10,050 bases of DNA from an uncultured Bacilli bacterium (lineage in GTDB: Bacteria > Bacillota_I > Bacilli_A > RF39 > UBA660), in the NCBI GenBank assembly GCA_947589695.1, contig CANQBY010000031.1, positions 1 to 10,050 of the forward strand, given 5' to 3'. The position numbers and the translations under genes are program-made. The notes beneath the pieces are model-generated. The model worked only from the letters and a program-made list of their open reading frames with translations. It made no database searches and had not been told where the DNA came from. Shown here in pieces: positions 1 to 5,390 of the stretch; position 1 is the stretch's first letter; every line of letters begins with the position of its first letter.

Positions 1-61
1 TTCTGATATTATTATAAGTAATATTAAATCTAATTTCATTACATTCGACAAAACCTATCAT
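1..61 (-). CDS. possible 5' end of a leftward gene, cut by the window edge
   Basis: Downstream of a good minus-strand promoter (93-121) an ATG at 61-59 opens a frame that stays open to the window edge and begins MIGFVECNEIRF. A second ATG at 39-37, in another frame, also stays open and reads MKLDLILLIIISE, which looks like the start of a hydrophobic signal or membrane segment. Neither has a convincing Shine-Dalgarno sequence. Only about 20 codons are visible, so no family can be assigned and the frame could be chance. The promoter is the main reason to expect a gene here. Confidence 0.2.
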   Translation of the reverse strand, partial: MIGFVECNEIRFNITYNNIR

Positions 62-92
62 AATATCTTATATTTTTATACTTTATATTTCT

Positions 93-121
93 AATATACA
101 ATATTATTAAACTTTTTTCAA
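93..121 (-). promoter_or_regulatory. sigma-A type promoter directing transcription off the left edge
   Basis: On the minus strand TTGAAA (116-121, five of six matches to TTGACA) is followed after exactly 17 bases by TATATT (93-98, five of six matches to TATAAT). It lies just past the terminator of the ackA-nrnA unit, where a new transcription unit would start. Very AT-rich DNA produces such matches by chance, so this is a reasonable but unproven promoter. Confidence 0.45.
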
Positions 122-135
122 GTATTTTTGAAAAA
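114..135. repeat. 8-bp inverted repeat overlapping the -35 of the leftward promoter
   Basis: TTTTTCAA (114-121) and TTGAAAAA (128-135) are exact inverted arms with a 6-base centre. The left arm contains the whole -35 box of the promoter at 93-121, a layout compatible with a repressor operator. The arms are mostly A/T, so chance is a real alternative. Confidence 0.35.
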
Positions 136-175
136 TTAAATGGAGGTTGATAGATTGTGATTATATATATTTTAA

Positions 176-204
176 AATAAAAAAAGAGATAGCATTTACT
201 ATCT
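176..204 (-). terminator. intrinsic terminator of the ackA-nrnA unit
   Basis: On the minus strand AGATAG (204-199) pairs with CTATCT (192-187) around a 6-base loop, followed by C and a run of seven T (185-179), then further T-rich sequence. The 5' arm overlaps the TAG stop of the DHH phosphoesterase gene. The stem is only 6 bp and A/T-rich, but its position and T-run are typical. Confidence 0.6.
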
Positions 205-1186
205 ATTCAATATTACTAATACTAGCTCTTTTATATTCTTTACAAACATCATCTAAATCTTTAATAAAATTATTTATTTCTTCTTCACTTGTAAGTCTAG
301 CTCCACTGGCATATTTATGGCCACCACCATTATAATTAGAAGCTGTAGTATTAATCACTGGTCCATGAGAGCGAATACTTACTTTATAACTTTTATTTTT
401 TATATCTTCCGTAATAAATGTCCAAACTGTAACCTCTTTAATAAAATTAAAATTATTAATTAAATTAGAGGGGGTTGCTAAATCGACATTATATTTTTTA
501 ATAATACTCGCAGGTATTACTAAATAACCTAAACCATTTTCGGTTACTTGCATATTCATCGCAATATAGCCTTGAAAACGAGCTTCATCTAAATTACGAT
601 CATATAAATAATTATATAATTTAGGAAAATCAATTTTACTTTTGGCAATTAAATTAGATACTATTTTAAAAGTTTTATTAGTAGTATAAGGAAGAAGAAA
701 GCGATCACTATCAGAGACAATTCCTAAATAAAGATTACCAGCGATTTTCGTATCTAGTTTTAGAGGTGTTTTTAAAATTAGCTCCGCGATCATTTGACAG
801 GTGGAACAAGATGTATCATCAGTCCAATCAAATTTACCAGCGATATCCTCTTTAGGGTGATGATCAATTTTTAAAATTTCTTGATATTTTAAATTTTCAA
901 TGCCATCAACCCGATGGAGATTCGGAACATCTAAAACTATTAATAAACAATTCGCGTATTCTTCATTGTCTATTTTATCTAAAATCCCATAATATTTAAA
1001 TTTTGAAACACTTAAACCAACGGCAACACAATCTTTACCTGGGAAAGTAAGACGAATGGAATCCCTTAGAGCAATTTCGCTTGCAATGGCATCAGGATCG
1101 GGTCCGACGTGTCTTGCAATAACTATTTTATTGTAATCTTTGATTTTTTTATATACTTTTTTGATATTATTATTAATAATAACCAC
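203..1186 (-). CDS. nrnA: DHH/DHHA1 phosphoesterase, NrnA-like (nanoRNase / pAp phosphatase type)
   Basis: A soluble 327-residue protein with the full DHH-DHHA1 layout. Metal-ligand motifs are D30-P-D32 in RHVGPDPDA, D86 in VLDVPN, the DHHP signature at D108-H109-H110-P111, and D159 in GIVSDSDRF. The DHHA1 substrate-binding motif GGGH is at 287-290. Length matches NrnA (about 310-325 residues). Family members degrade nanoRNAs to mononucleotides, dephosphorylate pAp, or hydrolyse pApA made from c-di-AMP; which substrate dominates here cannot be read from sequence. It lies directly behind ackA, with TAG and the GTG codon at 1186 adjacent, so the two are surely co-transcribed and probably coupled. 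The start is uncertain: the only Shine-Dalgarno-like sequence, AGGTGG (1188-1183), overlaps the GTG, and an ATT at 1177-1175 is correctly spaced from it. The family call is firm; the exact start is not. Confidence 0.93.
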   Translation of the reverse strand: MVIINNNIKKVYKKIKDYNKIVIARHVGPDPDAIASEIALRDSIRLTFPGKDCVAVGLSVSKFKYYGILDKIDNEEYANCLLIVLDVPNLHRVDGIENLKYQEILKIDHHPKEDIAGKFDWTDDTSCSTCQMIAELILKTPLKLDTKIAGNLYLGIVSDSDRFLLPYTTNKTFKIVSNLIAKSKIDFPKLYNYLYDRNLDEARFQGYIAMNMQVTENGLGYLVIPASIIKKYNVDLATPSNLINNFNFIKEVTVWTFITEDIKNKSYKVSIRSHGPVINTTASNYNGGGHKYASGARLTSEEEINNFIKDLDDVCKEYKRASISNIE

Positions 1187-1188
1187 CT
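1183..1188 (-). promoter_or_regulatory. Shine-Dalgarno AGGTGG overlapping the ackA stop and the apparent GTG start of the next gene
   Basis: AGGTGG is the same ribosome-binding core seen before mraY and the PBP gene, where the ATG follows after 3-4 bases. Here it covers the GTG at 1186, so it cannot serve that codon. It is followed by TTATTATT, putting an ATT at 1177 five bases downstream. No ATG, TTG or other GTG occurs in frame before the conserved domain. Confidence 0.5.
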
Positions 1189-2380
1189 ACTTTATTAATT
1201 CATAAGTGTCTAAAGCAATCATTAATTCTTCATTAGTTGGAATAACATACACAGGTATTTTACTATCAGATGCAGAGATTAAGCCTTCGTGTTTATCTAA
1301 GTAACTAGCAATTTCATCATTTAAAGTATCATCTACTTTAATACCTAAGCAACTTAATTTACTTAAAACTTCACGACGGAATTCCCGAGCATTTTCACCT
1401 AAACCAGCAGTAAAGACTAAAGCGTCAACTTCGCCATTTAGTTTAACATAATATTTAGCAATATAATCAACAATACGATTAACATACATATCATTGGCTA
1501 GTTTGGCTTTGGGATTATTTTCTTTCATTGCATTTTCAATATCCCGATGGTCACTACCAATACCACTGATACCAAGAAGACCACTTTCTTTATTTAAAAT
1601 GTTATCTACTTCTTTAATTGTAGCTCCAGTTTTTTCCATATAATAAGGAATTATAGAGTAATCAATATCACCACAGCGAGTACCCATGATAACACCAGCA
1701 TTTGGGGTAAAGCCCATCGTCGTATCAAAACAAGCACTATCTTTAATACAACATAAAGAAGCCCCACTGCCAATATGACAACTAATTAAATTAAGTTTAT
1801 CCTTACCTAATTTAGATTGCATAGTTTTCGTGATAAAACGATGAGAGGTACCATGAAAACCATATTTACGAATTTGATATTTTTGATACCATTCATAAGG
1901 TACAGCATATAAAAATTCTTCTTCCTTCATAGTTTGATGGAACGCAGTATCAAAGACAACTACCATAGGTGTATTAGGTAAAGCCTCTTTAAAAGCTTTA
2001 ATACCTAAAACATGGGCAGGATTATGAAGAGGGGCTAAAGAAGCATTCTCCTCAAGATAATTTACAACTTCATCAGTTACCATAACACTTTGAGTGTATT
2101 TGCCACCATGGACAATACGATGACCGATACCATCAATTTCGGTGAGAGATTTAATAATTTTATTTTCTAATAATTCTTTTATTAATAATTCAATAGCGAC
2201 TTTATGGTCTTTCATATCAACTTCTTTTTTAATTTTAGAACCATTAATCTTAAGACTATAAAGACCTCCCGCTAAACCTATTTTTTCAAAGTTACCACTT
2301 ATTAATTCAGTTTCTTCAGGTAATTTAATTAAATTAAATTTTAAAGATGAAGAACCGGCATTGACTGTTAATATATTCAT
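1187..2380 (-). CDS. ackA: acetate kinase
   Basis: Transfers phosphate between acetyl phosphate and ADP to give acetate and ATP, the energy-yielding end of acetate fermentation; it also sets the cell's acetyl-phosphate level. The 397-residue protein has the normal family length. Signatures in order: MNILTVNAGSSSLKF at the N-terminus, GHRIVHGG (R88), VVFDTAFHQT (D144), YGFHGTSHRF (H180), GASLCCI phosphate-binding region, GTRCGDID (R235), FTAGLGENAREFR and PTNEELMIA (E384/E385). The kinase motif reads GTRCGDIDYS where GTRSGDIDP is more usual, a mild variation. An in-frame ATG at 2395 is rejected as start because it lies within the ribosome-binding region: AGGAG (2392-2388) stands 7 bases before the ATG at 2380, which gives the classic N-terminus. 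No pta is visible in the window. It heads a two-gene unit with the DHH phosphoesterase. Confidence 0.97.
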   Translation of the reverse strand: MNILTVNAGSSSLKFNLIKLPEETELISGNFEKIGLAGGLYSLKINGSKIKKEVDMKDHKVAIELLIKELLENKIIKSLTEIDGIGHRIVHGGKYTQSVMVTDEVVNYLEENASLAPLHNPAHVLGIKAFKEALPNTPMVVVFDTAFHQTMKEEEFLYAVPYEWYQKYQIRKYGFHGTSHRFITKTMQSKLGKDKLNLISCHIGSGASLCCIKDSACFDTTMGFTPNAGVIMGTRCGDIDYSIIPYYMEKTGATIKEVDNILNKESGLLGISGIGSDHRDIENAMKENNPKAKLANDMYVNRIVDYIAKYYVKLNGEVDALVFTAGLGENAREFRREVLSKLSCLGIKVDDTLNDEIASYLDKHEGLISASDSKIPVYVIPTNEELMIALDTYELIK

Positions 2381-2387
2381 AATTTCA

Positions 2388-2392
2388 CTCCT
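2388..2392 (-). promoter_or_regulatory. Shine-Dalgarno of ackA that decides the start
   Basis: AGGAG is 7 bases upstream of the ATG at 2380-2378 and overlaps the upstream in-frame codons, ruling out the ATG at 2395. It lies only a few bases below the predicted transcription start, so the ackA leader is very short. Confidence 0.75.
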
Positions 2393-2400
2393 CATGTATT

Positions 2401-2429
2401 ATTATACAAAAAAAAAGAGGCTTTGACTA
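2401..2429 (-). promoter_or_regulatory. promoter of ackA-nrnA
   Basis: A perfect TATAAT (2401-2406) lies 17 bases downstream of TAGTCA (2424-2429, four of six matches to TTGACA). Transcription would start near 2394, about 15 bases before the ATG at 2380. The promoter overlaps the preceding terminator, so the -35 lies in the hairpin loop of the upstream gene's 3' end. Confidence 0.5.
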
Positions 2430-2446
2430 TCTTTTTTTAGCTCTTT
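2408..2446 (-). terminator. intrinsic terminator after the InlB-repeat gene
   Basis: On the minus strand AAAGAG (2446-2441) pairs with CTCTTT (2419-2414); C2440 and T2439 can add two pairs across a one-base bulge. A run of nine T (2416-2408) overlaps and follows the 3' arm. The 5' arm overlaps the TAA stop. The loop is long (about 16 bases) and the stem modest, so it may leak into ackA. Confidence 0.5.
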
Positions 2447-2940
2447 TAGTTTTTTTCATAGAAGGCAACTAAAGTCATATCTTGCATGATTTTTAGATCT
2501 TTAACTTCTTTATTTTGATATAACCAATATTTAAAAGTATAACCTTCTTTCGTGGGAATAGGAAGATCTTTTAGAATACTTCCCTCCTCCATATTAAGGG
2601 AAGGAATATTTTCGCCATTTAAAGAATCAAAGGATACTTCATAAGTAGGTAAAGCTTTAGGTTGCCATTTAGCTTCTAATAAATAATCTTTAGTTATTTT
2701 AGTTGCTAAATCAAATAATTCATCATTTAAGTACCACCCTGTAAATTCGTAATTTTCTTTAGTAGTTATAGGAAGTTTAGATAGCTCGGTATTTTCTTTT
2801 ACTAAAATATTTTCGACGATAGAACCTCCATTAGAATTAAATCTTATTTTATAGACTGGAGTATTTAAAAAACGAATACTAAAATATAGAGTACAAGAAA
2901 AAATACTAATAAGGATTAAACCAAAGATAAATCTTTTCAT
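2446..2940 (-). CDS. membrane-anchored protein with two InlB B-type (Listeria-Bacteroides) repeats
   Basis: The 164 residues begin MKRF followed by one hydrophobic segment (about 5-24), a signal anchor or uncleaved signal. C16 in SIFSC has a poor lipobox because of the Phe at -2. The rest is two tandem beta-grasp repeats of the InlB B / Flg_new type: repeat 1 about residues 30-92 (YKIRFNSNGG ... ENYEFTGWYLND ... LLEAKW) and repeat 2 about 99-162 (YEVSFDSLNG ... EGYTFKYWLYQN ... LVAFYE). The spaced N-G-G, G-Y-x-F-x-x-W and final A-x-W/F-Y pattern is diagnostic, though the second copy has drifted (LNG for NGG, KYW for GW). Such repeats usually occur in large adhesins; a stand-alone two-repeat protein with one membrane anchor is small. 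An extracytoplasmic binding or structural role is inferred. It starts 43 bp after the 124-aa gene and probably shares its transcript. Confidence 0.8.
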   Translation of the reverse strand: MKRFIFGLILISIFSCTLYFSIRFLNTPVYKIRFNSNGGSIVENILVKENTELSKLPITTKENYEFTGWYLNDELFDLATKITKDYLLEAKWQPKALPTYEVSFDSLNGENIPSLNMEEGSILKDLPIPTKEGYTFKYWLYQNKEVKDLKIMQDMTLVAFYEKN

Positions 2941-2983
2941 ATTAAATCACTTTATTAGTATTAGTTTTATTTAAAAATTTATA

Positions 2984-3358
2984 CTAGCGCATAATAGAAT
3001 AATATTCTTTAGTAATAACCGAAGATTCTAAATAAATACTCGTATGAAAACTAGATAAAGAGTCCTCTTTTACTTCTAAAAAAATATTATCAGCAGCAGC
3101 TAGTTGTTTTAAATAGGTAAAATCAATATCACTTAAATAATCGGGATAAGAAACCTCTAAATAAGGATGATTATTATTTAAACCATAATTATAAGCTTCT
3201 AAGGGATCAGTAGATGGTTCTGAAGAATTTTTACAATAACTTAAATAAGCTTTACGTAATTTTTTATATAAATTTAAAGTATTTTTTTCAACTAATAAAT
3301 GATGGGCAGTAGTTTTATCTGCGGTAACCATTAAATAAAACATTTCTCTAATACTCAT
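2984..3358 (-). CDS. unrecognised 124-residue soluble protein
   Basis: I do not recognise a family. The protein (MSIREMFYLMVTADKTTAHH to the C-terminal EYYSIMR) has no signal peptide or membrane segment. The first half is probably helical and basic (VEKNTLNLYKKLRKAYLSYCKN), a polar Ser/Pro/Asp linker follows (SSEPSTDPLEAY), and the second half alternates in a way that suggests strands (NIFLEVKEDSLSSFHTSIYLESSVI). The frame extends to a TTG at 3379, but AAGGAG (3372-3367) stands 8 bases before the ATG at 3358. The promoter at 3385-3413 would start transcription at about the TTG, so the shorter start is preferred. It is first in a unit with the InlB-repeat protein. Real gene: likely. Function: unknown. 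Confidence 0.7.
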   Translation of the reverse strand: MSIREMFYLMVTADKTTAHHLLVEKNTLNLYKKLRKAYLSYCKNSSEPSTDPLEAYNYGLNNNHPYLEVSYPDYLSDIDFTYLKQLAAADNIFLEVKEDSLSSFHTSIYLESSVITKEYYSIMR

Positions 3359-3366
3359 TTTTTCCA

Positions 3367-3372
3367 CTCCTT
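3367..3372 (-). promoter_or_regulatory. Shine-Dalgarno that sets the start of the 124-residue protein
   Basis: AAGGAG with an 8-base spacer to the ATG at 3358-3356. It lies inside the extended frame from the TTG at 3379, which has no ribosome-binding site of its own. Confidence 0.75.
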
Positions 3373-3384
3373 CAGGCAAAAATA

Positions 3385-3413
3385 ATTTTATAATAAATTT
3401 AGGAATTTGTAAA
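3385..3413 (-). promoter_or_regulatory. promoter of the 124-aa / InlB-repeat unit
   Basis: TTTACA (3408-3413, five of six) and TAAAAT (3385-3390, five of six) are separated by 17 bases; an overlapping TATAAA at 15-base spacing is an alternative -10. The transcription start would fall near 3378, giving a leader of about 20 bases that contains the Shine-Dalgarno. The palindrome array lies some 140-220 bp upstream. Confidence 0.5.
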
Positions 3414-3478
3414 GAGTTTGAGTACTTTTAGCTAAAAATTGGCAAATTTTTTAAATAATATATTTATTTTCAACGGAT

Positions 3479-3510
3479 ATACTTAACATAAAAGCTAAAA
3501 GAAAGAAATC
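3479..3510. repeat. degenerate 32-bp copy of a segment from the ftsW 3' end
   Basis: This stretch matches 3689-3720, inside the last codons of ftsW, at 26 of 32 positions without gaps, beginning with an identical 12-mer ATACTTAACATA. All six mismatches are transitions. Both copies have the same orientation, 210 bp apart. It may be the decayed remnant of a duplicated ftsW tail, or chance similarity in purine-rich sequence. Confidence 0.3.
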
Positions 3511-3552
3511 TTCAATACTGGTAAAACAACAAACTTATATTATTAAGTCAAG

Positions 3553-3574
3553 ATGTTTTCCTATAGGAAAATAT
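3553..3574. repeat. 22-bp near-perfect palindrome, copy 1 of the post-ftsW array
   Basis: The 16-bp core TTTTCCTATAGGAAAA (3556-3571) is a perfect two-fold palindrome. Symmetry continues to 3553-3574 with one mismatched pair (G3555 against T3572). The sequence from 3556 to 3576 is identical to 3596-3616. No T-run follows on either strand, so it is not an ordinary terminator; a dimeric DNA-binding protein site or a pair of RNA hairpins fits better. Confidence 0.85.
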
Positions 3575-3590
3575 AACCGCATATTTCACT

Positions 3591-3616
3591 TTATATTTTC
3601 CTATAGGAAAATATAA
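3591..3616. repeat. perfect 26-bp palindrome, copy 2 of the post-ftsW array
   Basis: Bases 3591-3616 read identically on both strands, with the core TTTTCCTATAGGAAAA flanked by TTATA/TATAA. Its centre (3603.5) is exactly 40 bp from the centre of copy 1 (3563.5). As RNA it would form an 11-bp hairpin with a TATA loop. It lies 39 bp after the ftsW stop. Confidence 0.9.
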
Positions 3617-3627
3617 TCCATATTGTT

Positions 3628-3637
3628 TTATATTTTC
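3628..3637. repeat. third, half-site copy of the palindrome arm
   Basis: TTATATTTTC here is identical to the left arm of the perfect palindrome (3591-3600), after which the match breaks down (TTG for CTA). On the minus strand this arm is complementary to bases 3607-3616, so it could form an alternative 10-bp stem with an 11-base loop that competes with the hairpin of copy 2. Confidence 0.6.
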
Positions 3638-3654
3638 TTGTTTAATAATAGTTT

Positions 3655-4743
3655 TCAAGTATTTTTGGAAATGTTTAAGACAATACCGATACTTAACATA
3701 GAAACTAAAAGAGAGGAGCCACCATAAGAAAAGAATGGAAGAGTGACACCAGTTACAGGAATTAAACCTACCACCACCGCGAGATTCATGATGGCTTGAA
3801 TAAGAATGCCAAAAGCAAGACCAAAAGCAAGATATTTTTGAAATAAATCATTAGTTTTTAAGGCAATTTTAAGCATACGATAAAAGATAAAGAAGAAAAA
3901 ACCACAGACGATTAAAACTCCTAAGAAGCCAAATTCTTCACTGATAATAGAAAAAATAAAATCCGTTTGAGGTTCAGGAAGATAAAAATGTTTTTGTCGA
4001 GATTTCATGAAACCTTGACCGAGTAACCCCCCGGGACCAATCGCGTATAGACTTTGAATAATTTGATAACCACTCCCTAAGGGATCACTCCAAGGATTGA
4101 GAAAGGAAATGATTCTTTTCATCCGATAAGGAGCGGCGATGATTAAGCCTACAATACCTAAAAGACCCCCAATACCTAATTTAACTAAAAAAGATATTTT
4201 AAGACCCGAGATAAAAATTAAACACACCAGAGTGAGACTAATTACCATTGCAGTTCCAAAATCGGGTTCTAACATGATAAGAAGAAAAAAGATAGCAATA
4301 ATTAAAAAAACTGGTAGAGCTCCCCTTTTGGTATCTTTCATAATTTTTTTGTTCCGCTCTAAATATTTAGAGATATAAATTATTAAACCAATTTTCGCAA
4401 ATTCACTAGGTTGGATTCCAAAACCACCGATACCAAACCAACTGCGAGAACCATTACGAATACTACCAATTCCGGGAATTAAAACTAAAAGTAATAAAAG
4501 AAAACAAATACCTAAAATAAGATTAGCTTTCTCTTTTAAAAAAGATAAATTAATTTTGGAAGTTATATACATAACTACAAGACCAATTAAAAAGAATAAA
4601 GTTTGATGTTTTAAATATTGAAAAGAATCTTGAAATTTATATTCGGCCCAAATAGAACTGGCAGAATAAATCATAATAATACCAAAAATACTTATAACAA
4701 TGACAGATATAAAAAGAATATAATCAATATGTTTCTTCTTCAT
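3655..4743 (-). CDS. ftsW: septal peptidoglycan polymerase FtsW (SEDS family)
   Basis: Polymerises lipid II into glycan strands at the division site, working with a class B PBP. The 362-residue protein has about ten membrane segments. The SEDS catalytic Asp is D161 in MLEPDFGTA. The long extracytoplasmic loop has NPWSDPLGSGYQIIQSLYAIGPGG (216-239), GQGFMKSRQKHFYLPEPQTDFIFS and SEEFGFLG. The C-terminus NLAVVVGLIPVTGVTLPFFSYGGSSLL favours FtsW over RodA or SpoVE, although FtsW and SpoVE are hard to separate. The ATG at 4743 has AGGTGA four bases upstream. The gene follows the C39-like gene by 55 bp in the mraY cluster; the class B PBP three genes upstream is its natural partner. The C-terminus is short, ending NISKNT just past the last membrane segment. 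No murG follows; instead there is the palindrome-bearing intergenic region. Confidence 0.93.
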   Translation of the reverse strand: MKKKHIDYILFISVIVISIFGIIMIYSASSIWAEYKFQDSFQYLKHQTLFFLIGLVVMYITSKINLSFLKEKANLILGICFLLLLLVLIPGIGSIRNGSRSWFGIGGFGIQPSEFAKIGLIIYISKYLERNKKIMKDTKRGALPVFLIIAIFFLLIMLEPDFGTAMVISLTLVCLIFISGLKISFLVKLGIGGLLGIVGLIIAAPYRMKRIISFLNPWSDPLGSGYQIIQSLYAIGPGGLLGQGFMKSRQKHFYLPEPQTDFIFSIISEEFGFLGVLIVCGFFFFIFYRMLKIALKTNDLFQKYLAFGLAFGILIQAIMNLAVVVGLIPVTGVTLPFFSYGGSSLLVSMLSIGIVLNISKNT

Positions 4744-4798
4744 AAAGTCACCTATAATATTTTATGGTTAATTTTAATTTATAGAACTATAGAAGAAT

Positions 4799-5377
4799 TT
4801 AAGATGTTTTATTAATTAAAACGCAAACCCGGCGAGGAATTGGTCCTAAAGCAAAATCTTGGTGGGATTCATCAAATAAACGTTTTAAAGTGACTCGACG
4901 ATTATAAGTAAAAGGTTTATTTAAAATAATTTTCACATCTTTATCATGATCATATTCATTTTGAGGTAAATAATATGGGTCAAAGATATAAGCATATTTT
5001 TTAGATATTTTAGTAATAATTACATAGTGTTCACAATCTTGCCAGCAACGAATAAAAATAACTCCTGCATTTGCGAGACAATTTTCTAATACTGGTAAAG
5101 TAATTTCTTCTGTAGCTAAATGAGTACAATGCACATGAAAGTTTTTAGCGTTAGCGTATTTAGTTATCCAGTAAGTTAGTTTTTCAATGGCTTCGGCACT
5201 TGTACCACCTTGACCAATATTACCATATTCATCATAACAATCTAATGTATATTTATGAATAGCTTTAATTAATTCGGCGGGTATTTCTGATCGTTCAAAA
5301 ATATAACTAAAAGCATTTAATAATGAAATAGTGCCACAATCAAATTCAGTTACTTGAAATCTTAAAGGGGTTTTCAT
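4799..5377 (-). CDS. C39-like (papain-fold) cysteine peptidase family protein
   Basis: A 192-residue cytosolic-looking protein with no signal peptide or membrane segment. The N-terminus FQVTEFDCGTISLLNAFSY matches the C39-like pattern: Q8 as oxyanion-hole residue and C14 as nucleophile before Gly. H117 (CEHYVII) and D133 (IFDPYYLP) complete a plausible Cys-His-Asp triad, and a GQGGTS segment (56-60 region) lies between. In ABC exporters this fold removes double-glycine leaders; here there is no transporter domain, so the substrate is unknown and it could be a non-peptidase relative. Upstream in-frame codons reach back to 5446 inside mraY, but AGGAG (5388-5384) stands 6 bases before the ATG at 5377 and gives the conserved N-terminus. 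It begins 11 bp after mraY and occupies the place usual for murD. Fold and triad: fairly confident. Activity: inferred. Confidence 0.75.
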   Translation of the reverse strand: MKTPLRFQVTEFDCGTISLLNAFSYIFERSEIPAELIKAIHKYTLDCYDEYGNIGQGGTSAEAIEKLTYWITKYANAKNFHVHCTHLATEEITLPVLENCLANAGVIFIRCWQDCEHYVIITKISKKYAYIFDPYYLPQNEYDHDKDVKIILNKPFTYNRRVTLKRLFDESHQDFALGPIPRRVCVLINKTS

Positions 5378-5383
5378 ATAAAG

Positions 5384-5390
5384 CTCCTTT
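5384..5390 (-). promoter_or_regulatory. Shine-Dalgarno of the C39-like gene overlapping the mraY stop
   Basis: AAAGGAG with a 6-base spacer to the ATG at 5377-5375 overlaps the mraY TAA (5391-5389), implying one transcript and likely translational coupling. It rules out the longer start inside mraY. Confidence 0.8.

Noticed and set aside
147..335. 62-codon plus-strand open frame beginning TTG after GGAGG
   Set aside because: GGAGG (142-146) directly abuts the TTG with no spacer, the frame runs antisense over the 3' end of the DHH phosphoesterase gene, and the peptide resembles no family. The GTG at 157 gives only a 7-residue peptide.
3535..3582. 15-codon minus-strand frame MRLYFPIGKHLDLII overlapping palindrome copy 1, as a possible leader peptide
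   Set aside because: Only a poor AAAGTG ribosome-binding sequence precedes it, its codons are dictated by the palindrome, and no attenuator with a T-run follows.
3556..3616. Palindromes read as CodY boxes or as paired ftsW terminators
   Set aside because: CodY arms are separated by one base, not the six-base CTATAG seen here. As terminators, neither hairpin is followed by a T-run on the minus strand (AGTGAAA and CATCTTG follow).
3553..3637. CRISPR array
   Set aside because: Only two full copies and one half copy, 40 bp apart, with full two-fold symmetry and spacers under 20 bp; no cas genes in the window.
4139..4378. 79-codon plus-strand open frame inside ftsW
   Set aside because: Antisense of conserved FtsW membrane segments, composed mainly of Lys/Ile/Arg, with no family resemblance.
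4618..4815. 65-codon plus-strand open frame over the ftsW start
   Set aside because: Antisense of the FtsW N-terminus and the adjoining gap; no recognisable protein features.
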